A DNA stretch of 64,000 bases from assembly GCA_949752795.1 (NCBI GenBank), contig OX457072.1, positions 4,049,201 through 4,113,200 on the forward strand, written 5' to 3'. The notes under the pieces were generated by a model that did no database searches, had not been told where the DNA came from, and saw only the letters and a program-made list of their open reading frames with translations. The position numbers and the translations under genes were made by a program. Below, piece by piece: positions 23,605-36,862 of the stretch. This stretch comes from Hyperoodon ampullatus. Lineage: Eukaryota > Chordata > Mammalia > Artiodactyla > Ziphiidae. The stretch's first letter is position 1; every line of letters starts with the position of its first letter.

Positions 23605-23818
23605 TTGTTTTTGTTTTTGTTTTTTTGAGGTACGTGGGCCTCTCACTGTTGTGGCCTCTCCCGTTGCAGAGCACAGGCTCCGGATGCGCAAGCTCAGAGG
23701 CCATGGCTCACGGGCTCAGCCGCTCCGCGGCACGTGGGATCTTCCCGGACCAGGGCACGAACCCGTGTCCCCTGCATCGGCAGGTGGACTCTCAACCACT
23801 GCACCACCAGGGAAGCCC
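23605..23818 (-). mobile_element. CHR SINE in antisense inside the candidate XKR4 3' UTR
   Basis: The plus strand carries T-rich tail complement, 'gggcctctcactgttgtggc', 'cgcggcacgtgggatcttcc' and finally 'gcaccaccagggaagccc', so the SINE points left. TAGAATAGTTTT is duplicated exactly at 23593-23604 and 23819-23830. The antisense orientation keeps the SINE A-tail and any poly(A) signal out of the XKR4 sense transcript. Confidence 0.95.
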
Positions 23819-25119
23819 TAGAATAGTTTTGAGTTATTTCAAAGTCTCTTTCTCTGAACAGATTGAATGGAGCAAAGGAAACCTCTGGTGTCCTTAGCAG
23901 GATTATGTAAGGTTACATATTTGCCTTTAAGTGTACCAAATGCCACTGAGCGGAAACAAGCTCTGACGCGATGTTTGGACAAGAATCCAGAAATTTTTTT
24001 TCTAATGAACCATTTTTGAGACTAAATATACGTTGCCCTGCATTCTGACGAGTCTTTGCCCTTAGCCATTACTGTTTCTCATCATCACTGGATGAGTTGC
24101 CTGCATTTTTATGTTTCTAAGGAGAATTCCTTAAAGCCTTTTAAAAAATAGCTCAGGCTGTCTTTCAGAAAAATAGCTCAGAGGATGGTTGATATGCGTG
24201 GTGGAAACACAGCAGGACTGAGGTGGTCATTTCTCTAATTTCAGTGATGGATGCAAATCAACTCATGTTCATTTATCTTCAGCAACCCAATGTCACTTTT
24301 GGAAACAATCAAAATGATGGCTTCTGCCAGTTTGTGACTCATAACACCCTTTGTCCCCAACTGAAGCAGGAGCCTTTCAAAATGGCTAAGGATGGGCCGT
24401 TTCCCTCAGTACCCCCACCCCACCTCCGTTTCCAAGTTTCCGGTCCCGACCTGTATCAGGCTGTGAAACGATCTTGACAGCTGTGTGCCACCTCCTCTCC
24501 TCACCGGGGCAGGCTGTACTGCCTTCTGCAGAGTGCTCCCTATGGAGATACATCTTGTCTAGTGGCTGTCCTAAAAATGGGCACATGGGAAGGTGCAATA
24601 AGTGTTTGCAATCAACAGCCTCCAAAGTAAAACTCTGCGGCATGTGGGTGGAATTGTGTACAAACACAATGTGCCATTTAATTTTGCTAATTGTAGCAAT
24701 TAGGCAAGCTCACACAACAGCAGAAAGCCAAATGGAGGAAGTGGCAAACAGCCATTTACCCACTGAAATGAGGGGTTCAGGAGCTCTCCCTTGAGTGTTT
24801 GAGGCATCATGTTGTTTTGCCATCCATCTGAAGCTCTTTCTCTATATTCCATAAGAAAAAAAAATCAGATGCTTTGTAATATTGCATGCAGTGATCTAGC
24901 GCAGAAATGTAAAACTTTAACCTTTTGTGGGCCTATGTTCTGCTAAATAAGGGGTCAGTTAGTGTCTAATTTCTTTGCTAAAATCATTGCCATAATATAC
25001 TGACCTAAGTCAGAAGCACTGACTGAATCAAATTTTTGCTTTGGTTATTCCCCCCACCCCCGAAGACTTTATGCCGTTCATTTCCCCATATGGATGGTAG
25101 CTGACTGTGCCCGAGACTA

Positions 25120-25300
25120 TTGTGTACCTGGGCTGTGCTAACCAGCTTTATCTATGTGATCTCACCCCCTCCTCAAGGCCATCTATGAATTAAGCACCAT
25201 TTACAGATGACAAAATTTAAGCTCAGAGACACTAAACTATCCAAGTGTCGCTCCCACAGCTAGGAAACACTGGAGCTGAGAGCTGCACACAGCTTGTCAT
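25120..25300 (-). mobile_element. MIR-like fragment in the candidate 3' UTR
   Basis: 'catttacagatgacaaaatt', 'aagctcagagacactaaact' and 'cacagctaggaaacactgga' match the antisense of the MIR/L2-type core. It is ancient and may be exapted as UTR sequence. Confidence 0.5.
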
Positions 25301-28300
25301 GACTTCTAATGATTACAAATCTTTTTAGAAAACCAAGGAATAGTTTCCCACCAAAATCTCTTCCTGACTGGGCAAGGTCTCTGGAGAAACAAAAACATGG
25401 TCTGATGATCCAATTTTTCAAAGAAAATTTCATCTAAAAGTCAAAGATGTCCTTCAAAATGAAAAGTTAACAATTAAAAAGTCAGTGATGAGAAACAGAA
25501 GTCTCTATTTTACTGCAACTCCCTAATTCAGAGTAGGCAGATAAATGCTTGTCTTCCATTCCAGACAATTGTCCCTCCCACCCCCATGGCCCTACTTTGC
25601 ACTAAAGTAAGTGATAAATATAAAGTAACCGATGGTTCTTTTCTTGTATTCTCTACATGTATGCTACTGTCATCCAGTTAGGCAGAGTGAAAAATAGCCA
25701 CACCCCCCTACTTACCTTGACCCTCTGACTAGGGAAAAAAAAAAAAAGGAGAGCGAGAGAAAGGAAGGAAGAAGGAAAGATGGATCTAACAAATCTTTGA
25801 GTGACATTCTTTTCATATTATAAGATAATTCTATTCCATTGCAATAATTTTCCCTAACTTTTATTTAATGTCTTGCAAGTCACAAAATTTAATACTTATG
25901 AGGATTATTATAGCACTAGTGGAACCATCATATAAATCTGGGAACTTCATCTTAGATGGAAAGGTTACATACAAAAAATATAACAAACATTTACCCAATA
26001 CAGGTTGAGTTGGATTATAAAATAATGTGTGTGTCCTCTCCCTCCTCAGCTTAGATGTAACGCATCTGGGGTCTACAGGATGACAGAGTTGTGACCCAAC
26101 CAAAGATGTTGCTGTGTAGGCAGCTGTATGTGTGTTGCTTGAATTTGTGCTAAAAAGGTAGCCAACAATAAACCAAAAATTTTCTCAACCCTGGTGTTTA
26201 TTTAAACAAATAGATACAGGGATCAGTCCGAATTTAACATATTAAAAATACAAGCAATCTTCTATCTTCTGACTTTGATATGATTTAAGCAGATCTTTAT
26301 GAAGTTAGGTGAAGGTAGGAGTCACGAATTTTTATAGAAAATAGCATCTAAATGGGATCTCATGTTACTTGAGAACGCTTCTTTTAGAAATGAGCACAAC
26401 TGGGATCCAAAGAAACCAGGCATTTTTTATCATCAGGATTCCTTCAGTCATTCATCTGTCACACGTGATCTACATGACTGGCATTGCCAGGCAATACACA
26501 GTCACATGCAAAAGGAATTCCACATTCCAGCAGCTCACACTTTGGTTATTGGTAGCAGAAGAAGAGTCTGCTGACTTCAGCTCTAATGCTTTCTACTCTA
26601 CCACACTGCTTCTTTTTTTAATGTCTATATTTAATTCTATACTAGAGCAATAAAGAAACATAAGCTTTTCCAAGGCTGTGTTATGTAAGCCTCACAATAC
26701 ACAATTAGCACACATAATGGCAAACATAAGGTAATGATATAAATATAAAGATAAATCAACAATGGATGACAGCCTATAAAAAGAAAAGTAGTTTTGTAAT
26801 TTGTTTTTATGCCTCTCCAACACTAGATACTTTTAAATCAAGGCCACAAAGCAACAAAAAAATCGATACATTCTTGGCACAAAGTATTTGACTCAAAACA
26901 ATCATCTCTGCATTAACTTTGGAAATATTCCTGAGAATTTCTTTTAAGAAGAGACATGAAATTAGGATGCCTCTGAGATGTCTGAACATTTTTCTAATAG
27001 GCACTTCTCTGATCTTCAGGAAGCATCCTTTATGAGCACATATGATACTTTTTTGTCCCAGTCACCATTCCAGTTTTTTAATGGAGTGGTTCTGTCTGGC
27101 CACAGAGGAATGGAAGAGGGACTGTCAGGTAGACAGAATCGGGACATGTTGTGAGGTAGCCAGAAACCCCACTCTGGACAGTGCAAATGGGACACATGTG
27201 GGTTTATAAAAGATCCCCCTTCCCCACGATCAGTAGAGAATCATCGCAAAAATATCTCTCTGTGGACAAAAGTTAGATGTCCTAGTAGATTTCCCCAGAA
27301 CATAGCCTCCTGCGTATGCATTATTTAGGAATAACAAATCTCCAGACATAAACCTCAGTTATCGCAACCTGAGGGGTTGTTCTGAAGCCCTGCCCCCCAT
27401 GCCCGGAAGAGATGCCTCACCTTTCAGGAGTCGGGACAGCCAGCCCCATTCCATGAGGACACATACTCACATGGTATCCAATCCAATTCCCTCCTGCACT
27501 ATGGCCCGGAGTGATTGGCTTCCCACAGATGTAAAGAGCATCTTATTGAAAGATGTCTATTAACTTGCATAACTAATTTTCTCTGAGTGAAATAATTCTG
27601 TTCAGGGAATCCTATAAACCCATAGGTCCTCTATGGAGTAAAAGGAGAGAGAGAAGGAAGCATATTAATTTTTATGAGCACAGAATACAACACCAAGAAT
27701 TCCTTGGTGAATCCCGTGAAGCATCAGTAAAACAGCTGACCTGATAGTAGGGCTAAGTCAGAGCTCTGATTTCTCAGTTCCTGCCACGATTAGTGGTTCA
27801 TTATGGTGACGGCCACTGTCTCAGCTGTGGCACCAGACAAGAAGAGTACAGTTACTGATAATGATGTTTGCAGAGAAAGATCATATTTAACAAAACAGAT
27901 CAACATCAAAACTAATTAATCAACTTGATAAGCAAATATTACCAGCACAAAATTCTCTCGTGCTATTATTGAAGCCTGCCTCCTACTCTGTTATTAGAAT
28001 TTCAGAAAATGTAAGGTTTCATGTTTTTATTTTACTTCCATCTACCAAATTAAGCTGGTGACCATCACCCCTCTCTCTTGCCTGATTTGCATTCAAATGG
28101 AACTAATCAAATTCTTACTTCATTTAGGTGTTACAAATACTAACAAATGGAGATGTGTTTAAGCTAATTTAATTGGACTGTTCTAGTGGCAGTCTGGTAT
28201 ACAGTTATATCAAATCAACACTCTTAATTATTTCAAATTAATTCATCTATCAAAACAAGTTCCAAAACAGTCTTAAGTGTTTTGAAAATACATTTTGGGT

Positions 28301-31300
28301 TTCTATCATTGTAAGAAATTCCTGTTTCGATTACAAGCCAGTAGAATGCATCTTAATCAACACTGGCATTTTAATCCATTGTGGTTCTGGCGCTTGAGTT
28401 TGGGTGTTGGGTACCTCTATGATAACTTAACAATCAACCTTCCACCTGTGGCTTTCTGTTTGTGTTGCTGAGAGTTCTTATTCTATCCAAATCGTGAGCG
28501 ATAGCACATCATCTTGTAACCAAAGGAGATCTGTCAGCTGGTCAAAGAATTGTCATTTCTTATCTTCCTTTCAAAGAGCTAAAATATTCAAACCCCCTTA
28601 TTAACCTTTGTAAGATATTGTACCTAGAAAAAGAAATGAATCTGAAGTGTGTCTTGAAAGCCTGGGCTTGGTCTCAATCAGAGTTTTGGGGCTCTCTGAA
28701 AAGAAAGCAATCTCTCCTGCCTTGAGGAAGGGGAAGGGGGCTGAGAAGATCCAGCCACACCAGAAACTCGAGCCTCAGCTTCCACGAAGCTGCATACTGC
28801 TCATGCTATTGATTCCCTTCTTTTTTACAGAAACATCTCGGAATTTGTCAAGCTTTACTGAAGGTGATATGCATTAATTAATTCAACAGACCCTTTAATC
28901 TTGCAAATTCTTGACTTGTAAGATTGTAGCCAAGCTATTGCAAGGGGAAGTGAATCAGTTAGTGGGAAGGAGCACTCGTTTAGGGCGGGGATGTGCCTGG
29001 AGAGAAGGACCTCTGTGAAGTAGCCACTCAGGAAGTCCTGCTCCCTGCTTTGTCATTCATACCTGCTTCATTTGTTTTTGCCAGTAGGCACGGCTTTGAA
29101 AAAAGAGAAAAAAGTCAGTGGATTCCTGGGGGCGTTCATACCTCAGGGTACTGGGTTATGGAGGCTCGTCTTAAATGGATACAAATCTACCTGTGTTTGG
29201 AAATGAGAAAAAACTCATTGTCATCTGTTTAATGATTCATCCGTCTGAGTACAGGTGCTGCTCTTCATTTCTTGAGAGTACCATTGTCAGCATTGTAATA
29301 ACCAATTTATACAAGTTGAATCTATAATTCAGTTTCAGAGGTAAAATCTGCATGGATGTAGCTATTGAGTAATTTGATTCCTGCCTTCCTAGGTGGTGAC
29401 ATTGCCAGTTTCAAACTGAGAGACATTTGTATGTGGACTCGGCTCTCCTGTTGCTTCTGAGATCCTGCAAAACCTTGGTTAGGAGCTCTGAGATCACCGA
29501 GCGGACATTCTCAGCACCAGAGTGTTCACTTAAAAGTAAACAGGTGATCTCATACTTAAAAATCATGGTTCTTTTCCACTTACTTCGCTGTTTTTAAGGA
29601 AAGGTTTGAGCTGCAAGGTAAGAATAAATGTACTTCAGTTCACAGTTTCAGAGTCTGCAAGAGAGTCAGGCATCCTTATGTTGCTATAAAGTTTTCTGTC
29701 TAACCTTTCAGTATAACAGTTTTAGGAGTTAACACTAGAAGAATTGAGTGAAAGTCTTCAGATGTATCTGGTAAACAATCTAAGAGAAAAAGAAGAAGAA
29801 GCAGGGATGCTTTTTGTGTGTGTTCCAGAGGTGTTTCTCCTTCATAAAGGGCCATGTTGGTGACAGTCTCCAAGATGTACCATGAGGTACCAAGTGAGAG
29901 TCCCAGTTATAGGCACCAGGATTGTCCTGCATGCCCTGCTTTGGCAAAGTCATTTTTCAGAACTAGCTCTAGACAAAAGCACTGAAATGTAATGGTAAAG
30001 AGTGGCCTACCACCATGTAACTTATTTTCAATTGCAAGGCAAGGAAAACTAACAAGTTGAAGACATTGTGAATTTCCTGATCTCCAAAGCTCAAAAAAGG
30101 GCACAAAGATCCTCTGTGTTGTCCAATAAGTTGATTGGCTGTGGGGACATAGGAGCGATAAACCACCCTGTAAAACAAGGCTCCTGAGTAAGAGTGACTG
30201 TGAGAGGTGTTGGAACAGAAGGTTTCTATAGCTGTAGAGGTGCTGGTATGGGGATTGAAAAGCAAACCTGTCAGTGACTCATCAGGAATACTTGCCGCTT
30301 TATAGAGCAGAGGTTCGAGGTGGCCCCTGCCACTCCACGGCTATGACAATAGATGCGTCCACTTATGAAAGGACAAGGCATGGCTGAAGTGGAAGGACAG
30401 AGATGACATCAGTGGCTCTGTGTCTGCGACTAACTCTGTCCCTAAGGGGACTCTCCCCCTTGACAGTTTTCCTTGGTCATTGGCCGGTTCGCTGCTAGCT
30501 GGCTCTGCATGCCAAGGGCTTCTGATGGATTACAAAATGAGATATTTTAAGGTACAGTAAGTACTCTTGCTTGTAAAACATGACCGTTGAATCATCCCTC
30601 ATTTTAACAGCAGTGAGATCCAGGGTGACCATGGCCTTACTCATCATCCCATTGTAAGTATACATCATGACATCCCAATAACCTCTGTGTTCAAATCCAC
30701 TAAACCAGGTTTACAAATTTATTAGTTGAATCATTTCAACATATTTTGGATCTTGATTCTGCCATCACCTAGTCTGTGTCTCTATCCCCAAATAGCAAAA
30801 AGAATTCTGGTGAGAATGCTTTTCAGAATAATGGAAGTGAAAAAAGGTGAACAATGAAGGAATTTTTCAACGGAGACAAAACCACCAGACCACTGACAGC
30901 CTGAAAGCCCTGATTTTTCCTCGAGACTAAGTTTCTTTTCATTGGGGGGATTTCAACATCTGAATTTTCCAGATGACTGTGAACCATCTTCACTAAACAC
31001 AAGTAGACACTATGGCATTATTAAAAAATAAAGACTGTCCACACAAATGCAAATATCCCAACAAAAAGTAAAGAAGTAGGTCACTCAAGGAGGGAATTTG
31101 GTCTTTGCGATGTCAAACAACTGGATAGTTGGGGAAATCCAGATGTTTGAATCCTCATTTTCCATCTGGTTTGTCTGGTCTGGTGTTGTCTAGATAGACA
31201 GAAAATGCTCAGGTGTTGTAGGTAAGGGAATTTAACCTTCTTGTGCATTAATCTATTGCTGGTGATATTCTGCTGCTAAAAATCTCTTTGTTGTGCAAAG

Positions 31301-31671
31301 GGAAATAAATAATGCAGAGCCAATGCTATTTGATTTTTATTTACTTTCGGCAAACGTGTGGAGGGGAGAGGTTTGGGAGGCTGTCCTGGGTGTATGGGAG
31401 GCGGTTTTGTCACAGACCTCCTGCAGAGCAACAGTTCTGGAGGCCTGCCTCTCTGCTCCTGCCTGGCAAGGAACCTTGTTATTCAGCCATTTTCCATCTT
31501 TTATAATTTTATAATTACACCTCTGCTTGTCACATATCCTTCATCCTTCACAAAGTCTACCTGACAGAATCATCCAAGGGAAATACAAATTTGTGAATGT
31601 TTTATTCTTCAAATAGGAAGTTTAGACTTTAAGGATTTCTTAGACCTTTTAAGCATAAAAAGATAAACTAT

Positions 31672-31812
31672 AGTCAGCTCCTGTATCTGAGGGTTCCATA
31701 TCCAAGGATACAGAGGGAGGACCACTATAAGAGACTTGAGCATCCTTGGATTTTGGTATCCAAGGCAGCCCTGGAACCAATCCCCTGTGGATGCCCAGGG
31801 TTGACCTTACTT
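31672..31812. mobile_element. Small Tigger-like (pogo) DNA transposon relic
   Basis: The ends are complementary in sense: 'gtcagctcctgtatctgagg' at the left and 'cccctgtggatgcccagggt' at the right. 'gacttgagcatccttggatt' lies internally. This is the layout of a short, internally deleted MER-type pogo element. Confidence 0.5.
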
Positions 31813-32914
31813 ACTACAGTTATTTCATGGTGAATTTCATGGTGTCAACAGAAGCAAAAGCTGTCTTTCCCAAGTTAAACAAAACACATATTTTTTTTGG
31901 TTTGCTTTATTGATGTCATTCCAATTGCCAAGAACTAACCGCTTATCACTTTGGAATATTCGTGTTTTCTTTGTAGTCACGGGAACAAAAAGAAAAAGAT
32001 TACATCGAAGGGAAATTCACCTTCCAGAAGGGAAGTTTGAGAGAGTCTTAGGACTTTCATACTGGTAATTATTGGAGGGCGTTTCTTCCTTGTTTCGTCT
32101 GATTTGGCTCTGGATTGGTGAGCGCGTGTATTTCCTCAACTGTGTGCGTACTTCATCATTGTTCTGAAGCTGGTCCAAATTCAGACCCATTCCTTTTAAA
32201 GTGTGCTCATGCTGCAGAATGAAATCCGAGGCGCTGTTCAGTCTGCACACAGAGCCCTGAGGGTGTTCAGCTATGCAAAGACCGTGAGAGCATTTCCAGA
32301 GAAAACCGAAATATTTAGTAGGTTCTTAGGTAATGTTTGTGCTGAATTCTGCCCGGGGTGCCAAGTTACAACACCTGCATGGGGTAGGCGGTCCCTTCCT
32401 TGTCGGGTCCCCACTCCCATCAGATGCAGAAGTTTCCCCAAATCAAGTGGGTCCTCCACTTGGTGCCACAAGGGCCTCCAGCCCCCGGGGTCATTGCTCT
32501 GTGCTTTGTAAACGCTCCTTGGAGGGTGGTCTTGGAGAGCTGCGACCCCCAGGTGCGTGTGTGCACACCAATCTAGCTTGGATTTGCCTTTCTTCTTCCC
32601 TGAGATGTGTACTTCACTAAGTCCTTTTCCACCTCTTTTTCCCTTCATGTAATTGACAGAATGTTCAAGTCCAAGGTTTAGGTGAATTGTCAACAAAGAG
32701 GCAACAATCAGTCAGTAAGCCACAAAAACACTGAGCATTTTTTCAGTTATCTTTTCTTATGTGGTAATTAAACGGAATTTATGGTTTAGTAGAAAACCAA
32801 AAATCCCTGTGTTGAATATCATGATTGCTTTAAATATACTTAAGTATATTCTATGAAACAGATTCCTTTTACACTATGGCATAGATTCCTTCCCGGAAAC
32901 AAAGACACAGAGGG

Positions 32915-33080
32915 GTTGGTCCAGTGATGGGGACACAGGGTTGGGGAATCTGAGCGCCCGGCATCCTCATCCTTGGCCGTATCTTTCTCACATGTGAAAA
33001 AGAGATGATATTTATCTACCTACCTCATAGCCGTGTTGGAAAGATTAGTTAGAGTTCAAAAAGTGCTTTGACACCCGTAA
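32915..33080 (+). mobile_element. MIR-like fragment in the candidate 3' UTR
   Basis: 'tctttctcacatgtgaaaaa', 'gagatgatatttatctacct', 'acctcatagccgtgttggaa' and 'aagtgctttgacacc' follow the MIR 3' half order. Confidence 0.6.
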
Positions 33081-33996
33081 CTAGTATTAGCACAAAGGAG
33101 AACCGCATGGCCGGGAGGGATTGGCTTTGGAGGCAGGTGGAGGCGGGTTAGAAACAGAACAGCAATAACTCACCGAGCAAAGACTCTGACTCTTCTTGAT
33201 TGCTTAATAAAAGGAAAACTTTTTCTTCAAAAGTCTATGTAGAACTTCTTTATAATTATGAGCTTTTTAATGAGAAAATTAACTCTTTTCATACAAACAT
33301 TGAGAATGGGAATTTTCCTCTTAACCAAACTGAATTTTACTAAATATTTATCAAATGTATCCAGAAAACATGGCTTCTTCTGATGCCTAAAATGTTGGCA
33401 CCCCTGATCCCAAGCTACATTTTCCAGAACGCTGCCATGACACCTGATTCAGTACTAATGATTAGCAAGTGGTGCTCTGAAACCCACTACCAGGAGAGGA
33501 AATTTTAATAGATATTATTGAGATTAGATTTTGTGCTGTTTACAGTGAGATTCTTTCTCATCCCTAAGAGGATACATGTCTCCCTTTACAACCCAATAAA
33601 AGAATCTAAAGCCTTATTTCTTCACTCTTGAGTTGATTTATTTTCAGATTATAAATATATTTTAAGTATTTCAGAGAAGTGTTTGTTTACACTAGGGCTT
33701 CAGCTCTGCATGGATCCACATCTATTCTTACACGTACACAGATGTGAGTACTTTCCAGAACAGAGGAGATGGTGGGAAAACCACCACAGAGAACGTCCTG
33801 TGCAACTTCCTGCCAAAGTAACATGTTTTCTCTTAAATATTTAGTCCTGAGAAGAGCTAGTGCTAAGTAATATGATTTGTCATTTTTGAGTCAGGGAGGC
33901 AATATTGTAAAATATTATTTATGGGAATATACCCATGAAACAATACTAACAATGCAGAAAATGTTTTAATGATGTGACTTCATGAGGGAAAGTTGT

Positions 33997-34004
33997 TGTA
34001 CATA
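33997..34004 (+). promoter_or_regulatory. Pumilio-type element TGTACATA
   Basis: An exact TGTANATA match on the sense strand in the distal candidate 3' UTR. Confidence 0.3.
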
Positions 34005-36496
34005 AATATTATCATTGTGCCCTTATTTAATAACCATATTCCTTTGCCAAAAAAAAATGCATGCTCTTAAAAGTATGAAATAGGGTTTCAGAAGTTTCAC
34101 CAGATAAGTGGGTTTAAAATCATGTTGTGCCTGGAGCTGACATAACATACGTATTCAACAGAATCTCTTCTGGATTCTAAAATCTTGTTGCCAGTGGTAC
34201 ATCCAAGGTTTAAAATTTCAGACTGGTTAAACATTTCTAATGCATGGTATTAAGCTTTCTGAAGCATGAATTTAGCCTAGGCAATTATCTGACCCATTTA
34301 AAAAAATTATGTTGCCACATCAGACTTAAGTATCATTTTGGTGTTGTTGCTGTTCTTTTGGTTTTGGTTTTGTGGGGTTTTTAGACTCAAAATATGGTTA
34401 TAGGAAGTGAGTCAAAATAATTTGGATTTCTCTGGCTTTTTTTTTTTCCAGTTCCTAGCCCCAAAACCTTTTCAACCAAAAGTGCGGTGGAATATCCTTG
34501 CTGCTATGAAGGGAAATATCTATGTCTTTCCTTTGTTTTTGCACAAGAAGACTGAGGTTGACTGGCCTTGGTGCAAGGACCTGGAAATAAGATGGAGTGA
34601 GGCAGCTTTCCAGGTGGATGGGCTGGGAGGAGAGGAGATAAGTGGGCAGAATAAGTCATTGGGAGATTTCACCACAAGGGTACAAAATAGAATCCAAAGG
34701 GGTTAGAGCTGACCGTTCTTCACAATAGTAGAATCTAAACTCTAGACTTAAAAACAAATGGAGACAAGATGTTATTAGATATAAGCTGTATATCTAATCA
34801 CTGGGGAAAAGGGGATTTGAATGCCCCACACATTTCATTCTTGTTAAGACTTCCCAGTCCCACATGAAACTCTCCAACGTCCTCCCGGAAAATAAGAGAC
34901 TCTTTTAGAAAAACTAGTTTCTGGCAAAGATAAATCTGATGATACTGCTGTGGACCAGTCATTATGTCCTCATCATGTATATGATGCTTTTTAAATGTAG
35001 CTGTCAACTTTCATGGCTACTTCTGGTTAACATTCTATCCCGTAAACAAAGAGAAGAAAACACATGGAAAATTCTGTTTTGCTCAAAAGGAATGTCTCCC
35101 AACTTGTTGATATCCATTCTTATCCTTGGCATGTTATTATCACAAAACTCCTTTCATATCTAGGTGGTACCAGATACAGGTAAAAAAGGAGGTTTTCGGT
35201 CAATTGCTTATTGAATGTCCTACCTGAAGCCTCTCTTTAGGCTGGAAGAGGGGATGTTGCGTGAGAATTTTGCCTCTGCCAGATCACTCCTGCATTTCTT
35301 CTTAGCTAACAGAGAGCTCAGTGACCTGGAGAGAGATAAGATGATGGATATGCAGATAGGCTTTCCCATTCTCAGAACAAGGAGGGCAGCCAATAAGCCA
35401 GACATTTCCTCCCCCTTTGAAACCAAATAATACCTTGAATTTAGGGCTAAAGACAAAAATGTCATAAAAGTATGAGTGAAATCATCCTTCCTATTGACTT
35501 ATCTCTGTTCCTACTAAATACTTTTTACAGTTTAGATCAAAATTTCTAGTAACGATAATGCCCTGATGTGTTATACCTTCGCAGAAATAGGGAAAGCATG
35601 AATTATAAAATTACTGGGGATACAGACTTCATCTGTACTGACATCCTACCAAGCAAATTGGAAACATATACTACTACCACTAATATTTTGGTTTCATTAA
35701 TAATATCCAGTAGGAAAGTAGAAGCATTGAGGTCAGCATTAAACCATTGCACAATGGAAACCTGCTTCCAAACAGCAAGGATTTTTGCTACTGAATTTGT
35801 TCTTCATCCTCCAGTTATTTTAAGTAAATAAGTTTCACATCTAACTACCTCAGCTACTGTTTTATTTTGAAACATGAAATTATGCACTTTGTAACCAATA
35901 AGTTTTTTCATTTAAAATTCCAAAAGGATACTTGGTGCAAAGCAATTTTCAAAAAATTCATATATGACGTAAGCAACCCAGAGGTGGTACTTCATTTTGT
36001 TTGTTTCTAAGTTCGAGCACGGGTGAAATCCTTGTTTCCATTCAACACCAAGAGAAGCTGCTCTATATTTGCTTAATTTGCCTTAAACATTCTGTGCTCC
36101 TTTCCCAGCTCAGTTTTTCCATTGTTTTTGTTTTAAATCTATCTCTGGAAAGAAAATGTACCAGGTGGGAGGTGAACAGCCAGCTGATGAGAATGGTCCA
36201 TCATTTCTCGGTGCCCTGTTGTCAACTCTCTGCATGACCTTCCAAGTGTGGGAAATGGCCATTCCTGTGCTCCCTTCTCCCTTTACCAATACAGAAGTAA
36301 GGTCTGAGAGACCCCGTGCGTGTGTTTAGGGAATGGAGTCGACATTCCCTGCCCCGCCCCCAGTACAAGCTCATTGCCTGCACCTGAATGATAACTTAGC
36401 AGTTCTTGTGCTTTTACTTTGTAAACACTGTACAAATGTATTTGGAATTTTATTTGAAATGAAGATTTAAGCTAGTTATTAAATTCTTTTCCTTCC

Positions 36497-36504
36497 TGTA
36501 AATA
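36497..36504 (+). promoter_or_regulatory. Pumilio-type element TGTAAATA near the distal end
   Basis: An exact TGTANATA match about 350 bases before the distal AATAAA, a common position for functional Pumilio sites. Confidence 0.35.
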
Positions 36505-36856
36505 TATATATTCAAATTCCATGTATCCAAACATTCCTTTAGCGTTCGGATCGTAAGAGTGTCTTTATTGGCTGGAGGCCACTGTCTCCGGACACGGTCT
36601 CCCCCTGCTGTAGTTGAAAGCACAGTGTGTGGAGTATTTGATGTACTGCAGTACCATCGTTATTTTGGTCTGTTAAGTAAGTTGCAATTTGTGATGAAAC
36701 GAAGTGGAAGTAGTGCTTCATAATGAACAGATTTCCTTGGTTACATGATTTTTCTTGTAAAACTTAAAAAAAAAAGAAGAAAACTTGAAATTTTATAGAT
36801 TTGGATTTTGTAGATTTTTTTTTATTTTATTGCAACACAAGGTACCAAAATCATTA

Positions 36857-36862
36857 AATAAA
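36857..36862 (+). terminator. XKR4: Distal polyadenylation signal candidate of XKR4
   Basis: A canonical AATAAA in 'tcattaaataaagtacactg' is followed within about 25 bases by the GT-rich 'actgtggtcatttt', the expected arrangement for cleavage near 36880. Transposon density rises soon after (SINE at 37332, L1 at 37772), consistent with the transcript ending here. Confidence 0.55.
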
